Assembly: GCA_022226955.1 (NCBI GenBank)
Contig: CP092079.1
Location: forward strand, 1,209,053-1,273,052
DNA length: 64,000 nt
Direction of reading: 5' to 3'
DNA from: Nitrospira sp.
GTDB taxonomy: Bacteria > Nitrospirota > Nitrospiria > Nitrospirales > Nitrospiraceae
Shown here in pieces: positions 53,935 through 62,130 of this stretch (position 1 is the first letter of the stretch; each line of letters begins with the position of its first letter). Made by a program: the position numbers and the translations under genes. The notes beneath the pieces are model-generated. The model did not search any database. It was not told the DNA's origin and saw only the letters and a list, made by a program, of their open reading frames with translations.

Positions 53935-54327
53935 CTACTTTCGTGGCAAATTAGTCAGAAAGACCACCAGGTCGCGAACCGAAATGACCCCGACCAGCTT
54001 CCCCTCGTGCGTCACGCCCAAATGGCGCACATGCGCCTGCGCCATCAGATCATTGGCATCCAGCAACGTCTTGTTCTCTTCAATCGTCAGGATCGGAGCC
54101 GACATGATCTGCTCCACCGTCGCCTTGGTCGCATCCGACCCTGACGCCACCACGCGGCGCATCATATCCGTGTCGGTCACGATGCCGATAATTTCTTTAT
54201 CGTTAGTAATAAACAAGCTGCCGATCCCGCGATCGCGCATAATCCGCGCCGCCGTCTGGGCATCGGTGTCGCGAGCCACGGTGACAAACTTCTCTCGAGG
54301 AATCATGAACGATTTCACTGGAACCAT
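53935..54327 (-). CDS. CBS-domain pair protein
   Basis: A 130-residue protein made only of two CBS motifs (about 8-62 and 73-126): ARIMRDRGIGSLFITNDKEI then IGIVTDTDMMRRVV, and ANDLMAQAHVRHLGVTHEGK then LVGVISVRDLVVF. Such Bateman modules bind adenine nucleotides. It lies between cobA-hemD and hemB, 6 bases from hemB, so it may tune tetrapyrrole synthesis by energy state, though this is inference. Confidence 0.9.
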   Translation of the reverse strand: MVPVKSFMIPREKFVTVARDTDAQTAARIMRDRGIGSLFITNDKEIIGIVTDTDMMRRVVASGSDATKATVEQIMSAPILTIEENKTLLDANDLMAQAHVRHLGVTHEGKLVGVISVRDLVVFLTNLPRK

Positions 54328-54372
54328 TGGATACCCCTCCCTGTTACTGTGTATCGGCCCGTCATCGCACCG

Positions 54373-55938
54373 CTACGGCGCCGTCGCCGCAGCCACCGGC
54401 ACGCTCTTTCCAAAATATCCTGCCATCGCCTCGACCAACGCCGGAATCGTATTCTCGCTGGGCATGACCGCAACTGAAAACCCCGCATCCCGCGCGGTCT
54501 GCGCCGTGATCGGTCCAATACAGGCGATGGCAACCGATTGTACCAGGACTCGGGCTTGCGCTTCACCCCCGACCAACTCAATAAAATTTCTGACCGTCGA
54601 CGAACTGGTAAAAGTCACCGCATCGATCTCACGGTCCACTAACAACTGTTTCCAGCTCTCGACGGAGGTTCCCGGAGCCACCGTGCGATAGACCGACACG
54701 ACATCGACCGCCGCGCCACGAACCCGCAACTCCTCCGGCAACAGCTCGCGGGCAACTTCGGCTCGCGGAATGAGAATCCGAGCTCGTGACAGATCCGACT
54801 CGGCCAATGTCTTCAGCACTCCCTCCGCCTGATACTCAGCCGGGATTACATCGGCCTTGAGGCCATACACCGCTAGTTCTTCGGCCGTGCGAGGCCCGAT
54901 GCAGCAAATGCGTCGCCCAGCAAAGCTGCGCGCATCATATCCACATATTTTCAGCCGTTTCATAAACTGCGCGACGCCATTGACGCTGGTAAAAATCACC
55001 CAATCATAGTGACCCAGCGCGTCAATCGCCCGATCGACCGGCGCCCAATCTTTTGGCTCCACAATTTGAATCGTGGCGCCTTCGATCGGCTCGGCGCCGG
55101 CAGCGGCCAGCAAGCCGGCCAGCTCTCCCGCTTGCTCTTTCGCGCGCGTCATCAACACACGCTTCCCAAACAGCGGCCGCCGCTCAAACCAATTTAACTG
55201 CGCTCGCAGCTTGACCACTTCGCCCACCACCACGACCGTTGGCGGCTCCAGCTTCGCCTGCTGCGCCTTCTCCACGATATCGGCCAGCGTCCCCACCACG
55301 GTGCGTTGCGCCGCTCTGGTTCCCCATCGAATCAGCGCTACTGGAGTAGTCGAGGGGCGCCCTTCGCCGATCAAATTGGAAACGATGGATGGAAGATTTT
55401 TCATCCCCATCAAAAAGACTAAGGTCCCATGACTGCTTGCTAGCCTTGGCCATTCCAATGCCGTTGTGCTCTTGTCCGGATCTTCGTGTCCCGTGACAAA
55501 TGTGACTGTGGACGCCATCGTCCGATGCGTCACAGGAATTCCTGCATAGGCCGGAGCGGCCACCGCTGCCGTCACGCCGGGCACCACTTCAAAATAGATC
55601 CCAGCAGCTGCCAGCGCTTCCGCTTCTTCACCCCCGCGACCGAATACGAACGGATCGCCGCCCTTCAATCGAACGACGATCTCTCCCCGCTGAGCCCGCT
55701 CGATGAGCATGCGGTTAGTGGTTTCTTGGGGTTGGTATTGTCCACGCCCACGCCGGCCCACATAGATGCGCTCTGCCTGAAGCGGAGCGTGAGACAGCAA
55801 CGCAGAATTCGCCAGATAGTCGTACAGCACGACGTCGGCTTGCTCCAGGCATTCCTTCCCCCGCAAGGTCAGGAGCTTCGGATCGCCTGGCCCGGCCCCG
55901 ACCAGATACACTCTGCCTATTCGTGGCTTATCTGCCAT
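54373..55938 (-). CDS. cobA-hemD: Fused uroporphyrinogen-III methyltransferase/synthase
   Basis: A 521-residue fusion. Residues 1-255 are SUMT (CobA): VYLVGAGPGDPKLLTLRG, VVRLKGGDPFVFGRGGEEAE, VVPGVTAAVAAPAYAGIPVT and FLMGMKNLP. From about 265 it is HemD: VLMTRAKEQAGELAGLLAAA, VIFTSVNGVAQFM and AVTFTSSSTVRNF. The protein closes the uroporphyrinogen III ring and starts the branch to siroheme, B12 and haem d1. It overlaps hemC by one base. Confidence 0.95.
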   Translation of the reverse strand: MADKPRIGRVYLVGAGPGDPKLLTLRGKECLEQADVVLYDYLANSALLSHAPLQAERIYVGRRGRGQYQPQETTNRMLIERAQRGEIVVRLKGGDPFVFGRGGEEAEALAAAGIYFEVVPGVTAAVAAPAYAGIPVTHRTMASTVTFVTGHEDPDKSTTALEWPRLASSHGTLVFLMGMKNLPSIVSNLIGEGRPSTTPVALIRWGTRAAQRTVVGTLADIVEKAQQAKLEPPTVVVVGEVVKLRAQLNWFERRPLFGKRVLMTRAKEQAGELAGLLAAAGAEPIEGATIQIVEPKDWAPVDRAIDALGHYDWVIFTSVNGVAQFMKRLKICGYDARSFAGRRICCIGPRTAEELAVYGLKADVIPAEYQAEGVLKTLAESDLSRARILIPRAEVARELLPEELRVRGAAVDVVSVYRTVAPGTSVESWKQLLVDREIDAVTFTSSSTVRNFIELVGGEAQARVLVQSVAIACIGPITAQTARDAGFSVAVMPSENTIPALVEAMAGYFGKSVPVAAATAP

Positions 55939-56885
55939 CAGGCCCTTCCATAAATCTCGCCCAGAATCTTGTCCGCCCCTCGCGCAAGTAGCCGTTCCGC
56001 CAGCGCGGTCCCCAAGGCTTGCGCCTCTGCCCTTGTCCCCTGCACGGCATCTCGAATGACGGTCTTACCGTCCACACTCGCCACCAGGCCCTCCAGGTGC
56101 ACCTGATCATTCGTCAGTGACGCATAGGCCGCAATCGGCACCTGGCAACCGCCTTCCAATCGATGCAACAACGCTCGCTCCGCCGTCACCGCGACCTGCG
56201 TCGGCGGATGGGTCAGCCGGCTCAGAATAGAGCGCACAAACTGGTCGTTCGACCGCCCCTCAATTCCTAGCGCCCCTTGCCCGATAGCGGGAAGACAGAG
56301 GTGTGGATCGAGATACTCCGTAATTTCCTCCGTCCATCCCAAACGCCGCAGCCCGGCAGCGGCCAAGATAATCGCATCGAACTGGCCGTCTTTGAGTTTC
56401 TTCAACCGGGTATCGAGATTTCCCCGAAGCATCTCGATCCGAAGATCCGGTCGCGCGTGCAGAAACTGCGATTGCCGGCGCAAGCTGCTCGATCCGATAC
56501 GAGCGCCGAGTGGCAATTCCTGAAAGCGGCATCCCGTGCGGCTGATCAGCGCATCCCGCGCATCTTCTCGCGGAGGCACACAGAGAATTTCCAGCCCGTC
56601 CGGCAACTGCGTCGGAACATCCTTCATGCTATGCACGGCAAAGTCGATCTCGCCGCTTAACAGGGCTTCTTCGATTTCCTTAACGAACAGGCCCTTCCCG
56701 CCAATCTTGGCGAGCGGCACATCGACGATCTTGTCGCCAGAGGTTTGAATCCGGGTAAGCGTTACCCTAACTTCTGGTGCAATGGCCTCCACCTGCCGCT
56801 GAAACCACTCGCTTTGCTGCAAGGCCAGCTTACTCGCTCTGGTGCCTAGAACCAGCGTGGTTCGTGCGTCCGTTGGTATCGACAC
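55938..56885 (-). CDS. hemC: Hydroxymethylbilane synthase
   Basis: A 315-residue enzyme that polymerises four porphobilinogens. LVLGTRASKLALQQ at the start, IDFAVHSMKDVPTQ, GSSSLRRQSQ and the dipyrromethane-cofactor Cys247 in LEGGCQVPIAAY are present. I choose GTG 56885: AGGAG lies 8 bases upstream and it starts 22 bases after hemA. An ATG at 56963 would overlap hemA by 56 bases and add unconserved residues. Confidence 0.94.
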   Translation of the reverse strand: MSIPTDARTTLVLGTRASKLALQQSEWFQRQVEAIAPEVRVTLTRIQTSGDKIVDVPLAKIGGKGLFVKEIEEALLSGEIDFAVHSMKDVPTQLPDGLEILCVPPREDARDALISRTGCRFQELPLGARIGSSSLRRQSQFLHARPDLRIEMLRGNLDTRLKKLKDGQFDAIILAAAGLRRLGWTEEITEYLDPHLCLPAIGQGALGIEGRSNDQFVRSILSRLTHPPTQVAVTAERALLHRLEGGCQVPIAAYASLTNDQVHLEGLVASVDGKTVIRDAVQGTRAEAQALGTALAERLLARGADKILGEIYGRA

Positions 56886-56907
56886 AGGGCTCACTCCTAC
56901 AAAAGGT

Positions 56908-58299
56908 CTACGGTTGTTTCCGACTGACTGTCCGAGATGGGACTTGCTCAATAAGCGGCTCACTCGTATCGTGGGCTAAACAGGATGATGATGGTTCGAC
57001 CGCCGACTCTCCACGCAGATCCGGCGGCGGAGCCGCCTCAAGACTGTAAAATCTCCGCGCCGCTTCGACAAACGCCGCTCCGCTCGACGAATTCACCTCG
57101 GATTTCAGCGTCACCATCGTTCCGTGAATCATCTTATTCACAATCGACGCGGCTAACCCCTCGATCAGCTCCCGATCCTGCGCCGGAAGATGGGCGAGCC
57201 GTCCCAAGGTTTTACCCAACTCGCTGCGCTTAATCTCATCTGCGCGCTGCTTCAATGCGACAATCGTCGGCGTCACTTCCAGCGATTTCATCCACTCGCG
57301 TAACACACCGACTTCTTCCACCACCAACTGCTCCGCTTTATCGGCTTCCTGCAAACGTTCGGCGCGATTTTTCTCCACCCGCTGCTTCAGATCGTCGATA
57401 TCGAACAGAAACGCATTGTCGACATGCCGCACAGCTGGATCGATATTGCGCGGGACCGAGATGTCGATGAGAAACATCGGCCGGTTCATTCGCGCCGTCA
57501 CCGCCCGCTGCACATCGTCGGCGCTGATCAGATAGTGTGACGCGCCGGTCGAGACCAGCACGATATCGGCCGACGCCATATCGTCTTTGTATTGCTCGAA
57601 CGGCACCGCCGTTCCACCGAAGGTCTCGGCCAAGTCCACGGCATGCTGCGGGGTCCTGGTGGTAATCCGCACCTGGCCGACTCCCTGCGCAATCAGGTGT
57701 TGCGCGGCCAGCTTGGCCATTTCTCCGGCTCCGACCAGCAAGACCGTTCTCTGCCCGAGGTCAGAAAAAATCTTCTTGGCGAGCTCGACTGCCGCATAGC
57801 TAACCGACACGGCCATCTCGGCAATCTTGGTTTCGGTCCGCACACGCTTGGCGACGGAAATAGCTTTCTTGACGACCTTGTTCATGACGAGCCCGGTCGT
57901 CTTATGCGACAGCGCCGACTCAAAGGCGTCTTTCAACTGCCCAAGGATCTGAGATTCCCCCACGATCATCGAGTCAAGACTCGCTGCCACGCGAAATAAA
58001 TGTGTGATGGCTCGATCGTCGGCATGCCAATACAAGTGCGGCGTCAGCTGTTCGGAGGAAAGGGAGAGGTGGGTATCGGCCAAAAACTCCTGGATCCGTC
58101 CATACCCCTGCTCGATATCGTCGACAACAGAATAGACTTCAACGCGATTGCATGTAGAGAGAAGAATGCCTTCTTTCACGCCGGAATAAGACGTCAATCG
58201 GGTGAGCGCCTCACCCATCCGGCTCCCCGGCACCGCCAGCTTCTCGCGAATTTCAACCGGCGCCGTCTTGTGGCTCAGTCCAACTACGATTACATGCAT
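56908..58299 (-). CDS. hemA: Glutamyl-tRNA reductase
   Basis: A 463-residue enzyme for the first committed step of C5 haem synthesis. The nucleophile is C50 in LLSTCNRVEVY. Other blocks: VGLSHKTAPVEIREKL, GESQILGQLKDAF, the NADPH domain VLLVGAGEMAKLAAQHL, and FLIDISVPRNIDP. The last 45 residues after the dimerisation helices are unconserved. It begins one base after the ccsA/hemX gene, a common pairing. Confidence 0.97.
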   Translation of the reverse strand: MHVIVVGLSHKTAPVEIREKLAVPGSRMGEALTRLTSYSGVKEGILLSTCNRVEVYSVVDDIEQGYGRIQEFLADTHLSLSSEQLTPHLYWHADDRAITHLFRVAASLDSMIVGESQILGQLKDAFESALSHKTTGLVMNKVVKKAISVAKRVRTETKIAEMAVSVSYAAVELAKKIFSDLGQRTVLLVGAGEMAKLAAQHLIAQGVGQVRITTRTPQHAVDLAETFGGTAVPFEQYKDDMASADIVLVSTGASHYLISADDVQRAVTARMNRPMFLIDISVPRNIDPAVRHVDNAFLFDIDDLKQRVEKNRAERLQEADKAEQLVVEEVGVLREWMKSLEVTPTIVALKQRADEIKRSELGKTLGRLAHLPAQDRELIEGLAASIVNKMIHGTMVTLKSEVNSSSGAAFVEAARRFYSLEAAPPPDLRGESAVEPSSSCLAHDTSEPLIEQVPSRTVSRKQP

Positions 58300-58300
58300 C

Positions 58301-59104
58301 TTACGACACCGTCCCGTAGCTCTTGAGAACCACGCCGATCAGCGTCAAAATGACGCCGGCAAACCCGATCACCGTTAAGTAAGCCGCCCGTTTCGCGCGC
58401 CACCCCACAGTCAGACGTCCAAGAAGCACGACAAAATAGAAGAGCCAGGTTACCAAGGCCCACGTCTGCTCGGGATTCCAGCTCACATAGGCACCCTTGG
58501 CAAACTCCGCAGAGATAGCACCGGTGATGATTCCAAGCGTCAATAGCGGAAACCCGAGGATGATGGATTGCTGGTTCAGATGGTCGAGAAAATCCAGCGC
58601 CGGCAGCTTGCTATACAACACATTGAACCGTTTCGACTTGAGAAGCCCATCTTGGATGAGATACATCACTCCCGCAACAAACGCGACGGCAAACCCCACA
58701 GTTCCCAGCATACTCAAGGTCACGTGCAACCAGAGCGTTCGAAACATGGGTTGCAAGGTAGGAGCGGTGTCAGGCAGTGCGGCAGCTGAAATAAGAGAGA
58801 CCAACGCGAGCGGAACAATGAACGAGCCCAGCACATGGATTCGATGGCGAAACTCGACGGCCAGAAAGACCAGGATCAGCATCCAGGAAAAAAAAGACAG
58901 TGCCTCATGGACGCTGGGAGGGGCCTCTGCAGAACTCCCCACCATTCGCGCAACGAGCGCGACCGTGTGTGCGACAAATCCTGCCGCTGTAATGCCGAGA
59001 GAAACTTTCGAAAGCGCTTCCGAGCGTCGCAGTAGATACGCAAGAAATGAAATGGTCGCGGCGAAGTACAACCCCATCGTCACCATGAAGCAGACTACGG
59101 CCAT
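58301..59104 (-). CDS. CcsA/HemX-type cytochrome c assembly protein
   Basis: A 267-residue membrane protein with eight predicted spans. The tryptophan-rich haem-handling motif reads YVSWNPEQTWALVTWLFYF, with VHEALSFFSWMLIL and LHVTLSMLGTVGFAVAFVAG flanking. Proteins of this size next to hemA are HemX/CcsA-like and act in cytochrome c maturation or HemA control. ATG 59104 has AGGGAA 8 bases upstream. It is the first gene of the minus-strand haem run with a good promoter at 59163-59192. Confidence 0.9.
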   Translation of the reverse strand: MAVVCFMVTMGLYFAATISFLAYLLRRSEALSKVSLGITAAGFVAHTVALVARMVGSSAEAPPSVHEALSFFSWMLILVFLAVEFRHRIHVLGSFIVPLALVSLISAAALPDTAPTLQPMFRTLWLHVTLSMLGTVGFAVAFVAGVMYLIQDGLLKSKRFNVLYSKLPALDFLDHLNQQSIILGFPLLTLGIITGAISAEFAKGAYVSWNPEQTWALVTWLFYFVVLLGRLTVGWRAKRAAYLTVIGFAGVILTLIGVVLKSYGTVS

Positions 59105-59162
59105 ACGGGCATTCCCTCTCACACAACAGACAACGAATCGTATCTTGCGGGATTAAAAGAGA

Positions 59163-59192
59163 ATTATAGCGATGCGGCGAGAACAGAGTCAA
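59163..59192 (-). promoter_or_regulatory. Sigma-70 promoter for the ccsA-hemA run
   Basis: TTGACT (59192-59187), an 18-base spacer and TATAAT (59168-59163) on the minus strand. Transcription would begin near 59156, 52 bases before the ATG at 59104. It overlaps the start of the divergent RsmI-like gene. Confidence 0.7.
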
Positions 59193-59939
59193 CAAAGTGA
59201 ACCAGTGGAATGCGGCACTCGCCAGAGAAAAAACGCAGGAGGTTCACTCTATCTCATTGGAGTCCCGATTGGACATCCAGACGACATCACACTTCGCGCT
59301 CTTGCCACGCTCGGCAAGGTCGACATTGTGGCGACTGAAGATCCGCGCGCAACGCAGGCTCTCCTGCGCCACCACCGCCTAACCGCCAGGCTCACCAGCT
59401 ATGGACCGACAAAAATCAAAGAAAAAGTGGCGGTCCTGATCGATCGATTGCAACAGGGAACATCCGTCGCGTTGCTGGCCGATTGCGGCTCACCCGTGAT
59501 CTCTGACCCGGGAAGCCTTCTGGTCGCCGCAGCACACCAACAATCCATTCCCGTCTTTTCTATTCCCGGCCCATCGGCTGTAACCGCTGCAATCGCGGCA
59601 TCGGGATTTTCCGCCGAGGCGTTTCATTTTTATGGAGACATCCAGACATCCACCCGAGTGAGCAAAAACAGACTCGCAATTATTCTGACCCATGCAGAGC
59701 CAATCATCATCTTCTGCCAGGCCGAATCATGCCTGGCACTTCTAGCGGCCATCGCCAAGACCGCTCCGCGCCGCCTGATCGCGCTTGTCTGCGACCTTAC
59801 ATTACAGGAAGAGATCGTCCTCAGAGGAACAGCCCACCACGTCTCAGAGTTATTGAAACGAAGGCCCCTGCCACGAGCAATCACAATTATCGTGAGTGAG
59901 AAAAAACAGAAGGCGGGCGGGAAAACCAGGAAACCCTGA
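59172..59939 (+). CDS. RsmI-like tetrapyrrole-methylase-fold methyltransferase
   Basis: A 255-residue protein of the RsmI family, which 2'-O-methylates C1402 of 16S rRNA. It keeps LYLIGVPIGHPDDITLRAL, the ATEDPRATQALLRHH block (usually AEDTR..), LADCGSPVISDPG and IPGPSAVTAAIAASGF. However the region after GF reads SAEAFHFYGDIQ in place of the usual P...F.GFLP, and DCGSP replaces DAGTP. It may be a diverged RsmI or a paralogue. The start is uncertain; no clear Shine-Dalgarno precedes ATG 59172, which lies inside the divergent promoter. Confidence 0.8.
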   Translation: MRREQSQQSEPVECGTRQRKNAGGSLYLIGVPIGHPDDITLRALATLGKVDIVATEDPRATQALLRHHRLTARLTSYGPTKIKEKVAVLIDRLQQGTSVALLADCGSPVISDPGSLLVAAAHQQSIPVFSIPGPSAVTAAIAASGFSAEAFHFYGDIQTSTRVSKNRLAIILTHAEPIIIFCQAESCLALLAAIAKTAPRRLIALVCDLTLQEEIVLRGTAHHVSELLKRRPLPRAITIIVSEKKQKAGGKTRKP

Positions 59940-59945
59940 ACGAAG

Positions 59946-60221
59946 CTAATCGGTCTCTTCTCGTCTAATGAGCACGCGGTATGACGCACCGACACGATCC
60001 TGCGCAAGAACGGTGTGCCCCTCGTTTTCCACACTGCGCGGGACATTCTTGATAGGATCTCCATCATCGAGTAACACCGACAACACCTGCCCCTGCTCCA
60101 TCGTTTCCAACTTCAATTTTGTTTTCACAAAATTATACGGACAGATGACTCCGCGAAGATCGATTTCAATATCTGACGGAATCCCCTGCTGCACGTTTCC
60201 CGCATCTCCATTACTATTCAT
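59946..60221 (-). CDS. TusA-family sulfur carrier-like protein
   Basis: A 91-residue protein: IEIDLRGVICPYNFVKTKLK, then LETMEQGQVLSVLLDDGDPI and KNVPRSVENEGH, the TusA/SirA fold. The persulfide Cys27 is in CPYN, while canonical TusA has CPxP, so the second proline is missing. TusA-like proteins carry sulfane sulfur for tRNA thiolation or other sulfur transfer. ATG 60221 follows GAGG. It is convergent with the RsmI-like gene, 6 bases from its end. Confidence 0.85.
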   Translation of the reverse strand: MNSNGDAGNVQQGIPSDIEIDLRGVICPYNFVKTKLKLETMEQGQVLSVLLDDGDPIKNVPRSVENEGHTVLAQDRVGASYRVLIRREETD

Positions 60222-60330
60222 CCTCAAACCTCGCCGATCAATACCGAATGAACGTTGTAAGCCGATGAGCAATCCACGTTATCAGTAACGCCCCAAGACA
60301 ACAAGCGCCACGCTGCTCAACACTGAGAAT

Positions 60331-60361
60331 AAAAAAAAGGGGCAGCCGAAGCTGCCCCTTT
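60331..60361 (-). terminator. Rho-independent terminator with UUCG tetraloop
   Basis: On the minus strand AAAGGGGCAGC-TTCG-GCTGCCCCTTT is followed by a run of T (60338-60331). The C(UUCG)G loop closing a G+C-rich stem and eight T residues make a textbook strong terminator for the gene at 60388-61158. Confidence 0.95.
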
Positions 60362-60387
60362 CCAAAAACAAGCGGCCTAACTTAGAT

Positions 60388-61158
60388 CTAGTTCAAGCCC
60401 TTCACGAGGTTCGGCTTGCTGTAGTCTGCTCCGCCGTAATCAGAGCGGCTCGGCACCTTGGTCTCAGGAGCCACCGTCTGATAGCCCCATCCTGGCTGCG
60501 GTTCGCAATTCCAGCAAGGAGCGGCGCCGGTGAACTCGCTGATCCCGGTATCAACCGTTCCGGTAGCCTTACCTGGGAACACAGCCCCAGCCACACCACC
60601 AGTCATGCTGCCGCTGTTGGTCTCGATTGCACGCTCAGTTGAAGGATTCGGGCGCTGGCCCAATCCACCAAATCCTGCGAGCTTCTCGTTGCCACGAAGC
60701 ACGGAGATTTCGCGAACAAGCTTCTTACCAATACCAAACTGCTGGGCATTGCTCGTGGCTTCGACGACCTGCAAGGTCACATCGTCGCCGGAATTGATAG
60801 TCCTCATCTGGTCCATGTTGGTCTTGTCGTCAAGAAACACGATGAGAGCATTCATTGAACCTGAACCAGCGCGTCCTTCGTCATGCGAGCTTCCACCTGT
60901 TTCCAGGAACAACTTCCCGGCAGGAATATCGATGGCTAATACGCGGCCATAAATAGTTTCTGGGAGAGACAGCCGGTCAAGAAACGAACTGCGATCAAAA
61001 GCTTGAACGCGGTTGGCGCTTCCAGAAATGTCGCCGACTCCTGTCCCGACGCCCATGGAAGAACCCATGGAGTTTTGCTGCAGACGCTCTTGAGCTCCTA
61101 CAACACCCACGGAGCCGACAAAAAGAATTGTGGCTCCCAGTGCCAACACCTTACGCAT
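60388..61158 (-). CDS. Secreted protein of unknown function, highly expressed
   Basis: A 256-residue protein with a cleavable signal peptide (about 1-22, ending VVGA). After a Ser/Gly/Met-rich stretch comes a compact region (ETIYGRVLAIDIPAGKLFLE, VFLDDKTNMDQM, DDVTLQVVEATSNAQQFG) that resembles a small beta-barrel, then a long low-complexity tail with CWNCEPQPGWGYQ. No family recognised. AAGGAGG six bases before the ATG, a near-consensus promoter (61255-61283) and a UUCG terminator show a strongly expressed single gene. Confidence 0.85.
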   Translation of the reverse strand: MRKVLALGATILFVGSVGVVGAQERLQQNSMGSSMGVGTGVGDISGSANRVQAFDRSSFLDRLSLPETIYGRVLAIDIPAGKLFLETGGSSHDEGRAGSGSMNALIVFLDDKTNMDQMRTINSGDDVTLQVVEATSNAQQFGIGKKLVREISVLRGNEKLAGFGGLGQRPNPSTERAIETNSGSMTGGVAGAVFPGKATGTVDTGISEFTGAAPCWNCEPQPGWGYQTVAPETKVPSRSDYGGADYSKPNLVKGLN

Positions 61159-61254
61159 GTGCTGCCTCCTTGTGAGAAAAATAATGTGTGGAGATGATGA
61201 ACAACAGAATTCCTTGAGTGATTACGTACATGAGACCATTCTAATGACCGCGGA

Positions 61255-61283
61255 ACTATAGGCCAATAGGGGAACCCTGTCAA
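61255..61283 (-). promoter_or_regulatory. Near-consensus sigma-70 promoter
   Basis: TTGACA (61283-61278), a 17-base spacer and TATAGT (61260-61255) on the minus strand. Transcription would start near 61248 and leave a leader of about 90 bases before the secreted protein gene. Confidence 0.85.
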
Positions 61284-61355
61284 GAGGGTTTTCTACTATA
61301 AATTGGGTGGTGCCTAGAATACGTACTACCATGGCATGTGTCATCCATGAATTTA

Positions 61356-61442
61356 TGGTGCCCAGAGGGAGGGTCGAACTCCCACTCTCTTACGAGAACC
61401 GGATTTTGAGTCCGGCGCGTCTGCCAGTTCCGCCATCCGGGC
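61356..61442 (-). tRNA. tRNA-Leu (anticodon CAA)
   Basis: An 87-base tRNA on the minus strand. Acceptor GCCCGGA (61442-61436), anticodon stem-loop CCGGA-CTCAAAA-TCCGG giving CAA for UUG codons, a long class II variable arm (TTCTCGTAAGAGAGT region), T arm GGGAG-TTCGACC-CTCCC and encoded CCA at 61358-61356. No clear terminator follows. Confidence 0.97.
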
Positions 61443-61482
61443 ACAGAGTACATTTCACAAGAACTAATCTAAATGCGCTCCT

Positions 61483-61511
61483 CTTCTAACATGAAGCTCA
61501 CAGAGGGTCAA
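61483..61511 (-). promoter_or_regulatory. Candidate promoter for tRNA-Leu
   Basis: TTGACC (61511-61506), a 17-base spacer and TAGAAG (61488-61483) on the minus strand, about 40 bases before the tRNA 5' end. Confidence 0.4.
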
Positions 61512-61652
61512 TCGGCACTGCCTCTTTTCTTCGGAAGAATACGTCTGCTAGAATACCGCTGCGCGCCGGGGACAATTGAAGCTTCAAAATTTCAGCATAC
61601 CCTAAGGCCGCCTAACATCGTAATATAAACTCGACAAAGGAGCATGGCAGAT

Positions 61653-61934
61653 ATGGCAGAGGTTGCGTGCGTCACATGCGGACAAAATGGCGAAGCAATT
61701 ACCGCCCCCCTCTTTCTCGGCAAGCTAGAACAAGAAATCAAAGCAAAGGTTTGCACCGCCTGCTGGAAGAAGTGGGAAGGCATGCGGGTGATGGTAATCA
61801 ATGAATATCAGGTCAACCTTGGCGATGAAAGCGGGCGAGAGCTTGTTCGCAAACAGATGAAGGCCTTCTTAAAGCTGGAAGGTCAAGCCGACACCTCGAA
61901 AATTGCCGAAAACTTCCGCCCGGAAGGCACCTAG
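61653..61934 (+). CDS. YggX-like Fe(II)-trafficking protein with Cys4 head
   Basis: A 93-residue protein. The C-terminal two thirds match the YggX pattern: W38/W41, MVINEYQVNLGDESGRELVR and KQMKAFLKLEG. The N-terminus has C6-x2-C9 and C34-x2-C37, a likely zinc or iron site; classical YggX has only one cysteine. YggX protects iron-sulfur proteins from oxidative damage. ATG 61653 is preferred to 61644 because AAAGGAG lies 10 bases from it but only 1 base from the first ATG. Confidence 0.82.
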   Translation: MAEVACVTCGQNGEAITAPLFLGKLEQEIKAKVCTACWKKWEGMRVMVINEYQVNLGDESGRELVRKQMKAFLKLEGQADTSKIAENFRPEGT

Positions 61935-62042
61935 GCCGCCCGCCAACCTGCATTGATTCTGGTGGCGCGACCGACTGCATTTCTCTGTCAGAACAGAGGC
62001 CGGCAGCATCTCACAAAATCCCCTGTCTTGTCGCCGACTTCG

Positions 62043-62072
62043 TTGACAGGCACTTTTTGAAAATGCTACAGT
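62043..62072 (+). promoter_or_regulatory. Candidate sigma-70 promoter for the nuclease/ribosomal run
   Basis: TTGACA (62043-62048), an 18-base spacer and TACAGT (62067-62072), about 58 bases before the ATG at 62131. It could drive both DUF151 genes and rplM-rpsI. Confidence 0.5.
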
Positions 62073-62130
62073 CCTCCATTCTTCATCTGTCTTCCACGAT
62101 CACTTATTTGGATGAACGGTCGAATTTGTC

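Noticed and set aside
61271-61292. AACCCT-GTCAAG-AGGGTT inverted repeat followed by TTTTC, as a plus-strand terminator
   Set aside because: Only 6-bp arms, no plus-strand gene upstream, and it coincides with the -35 region of a much better supported minus-strand promoter.
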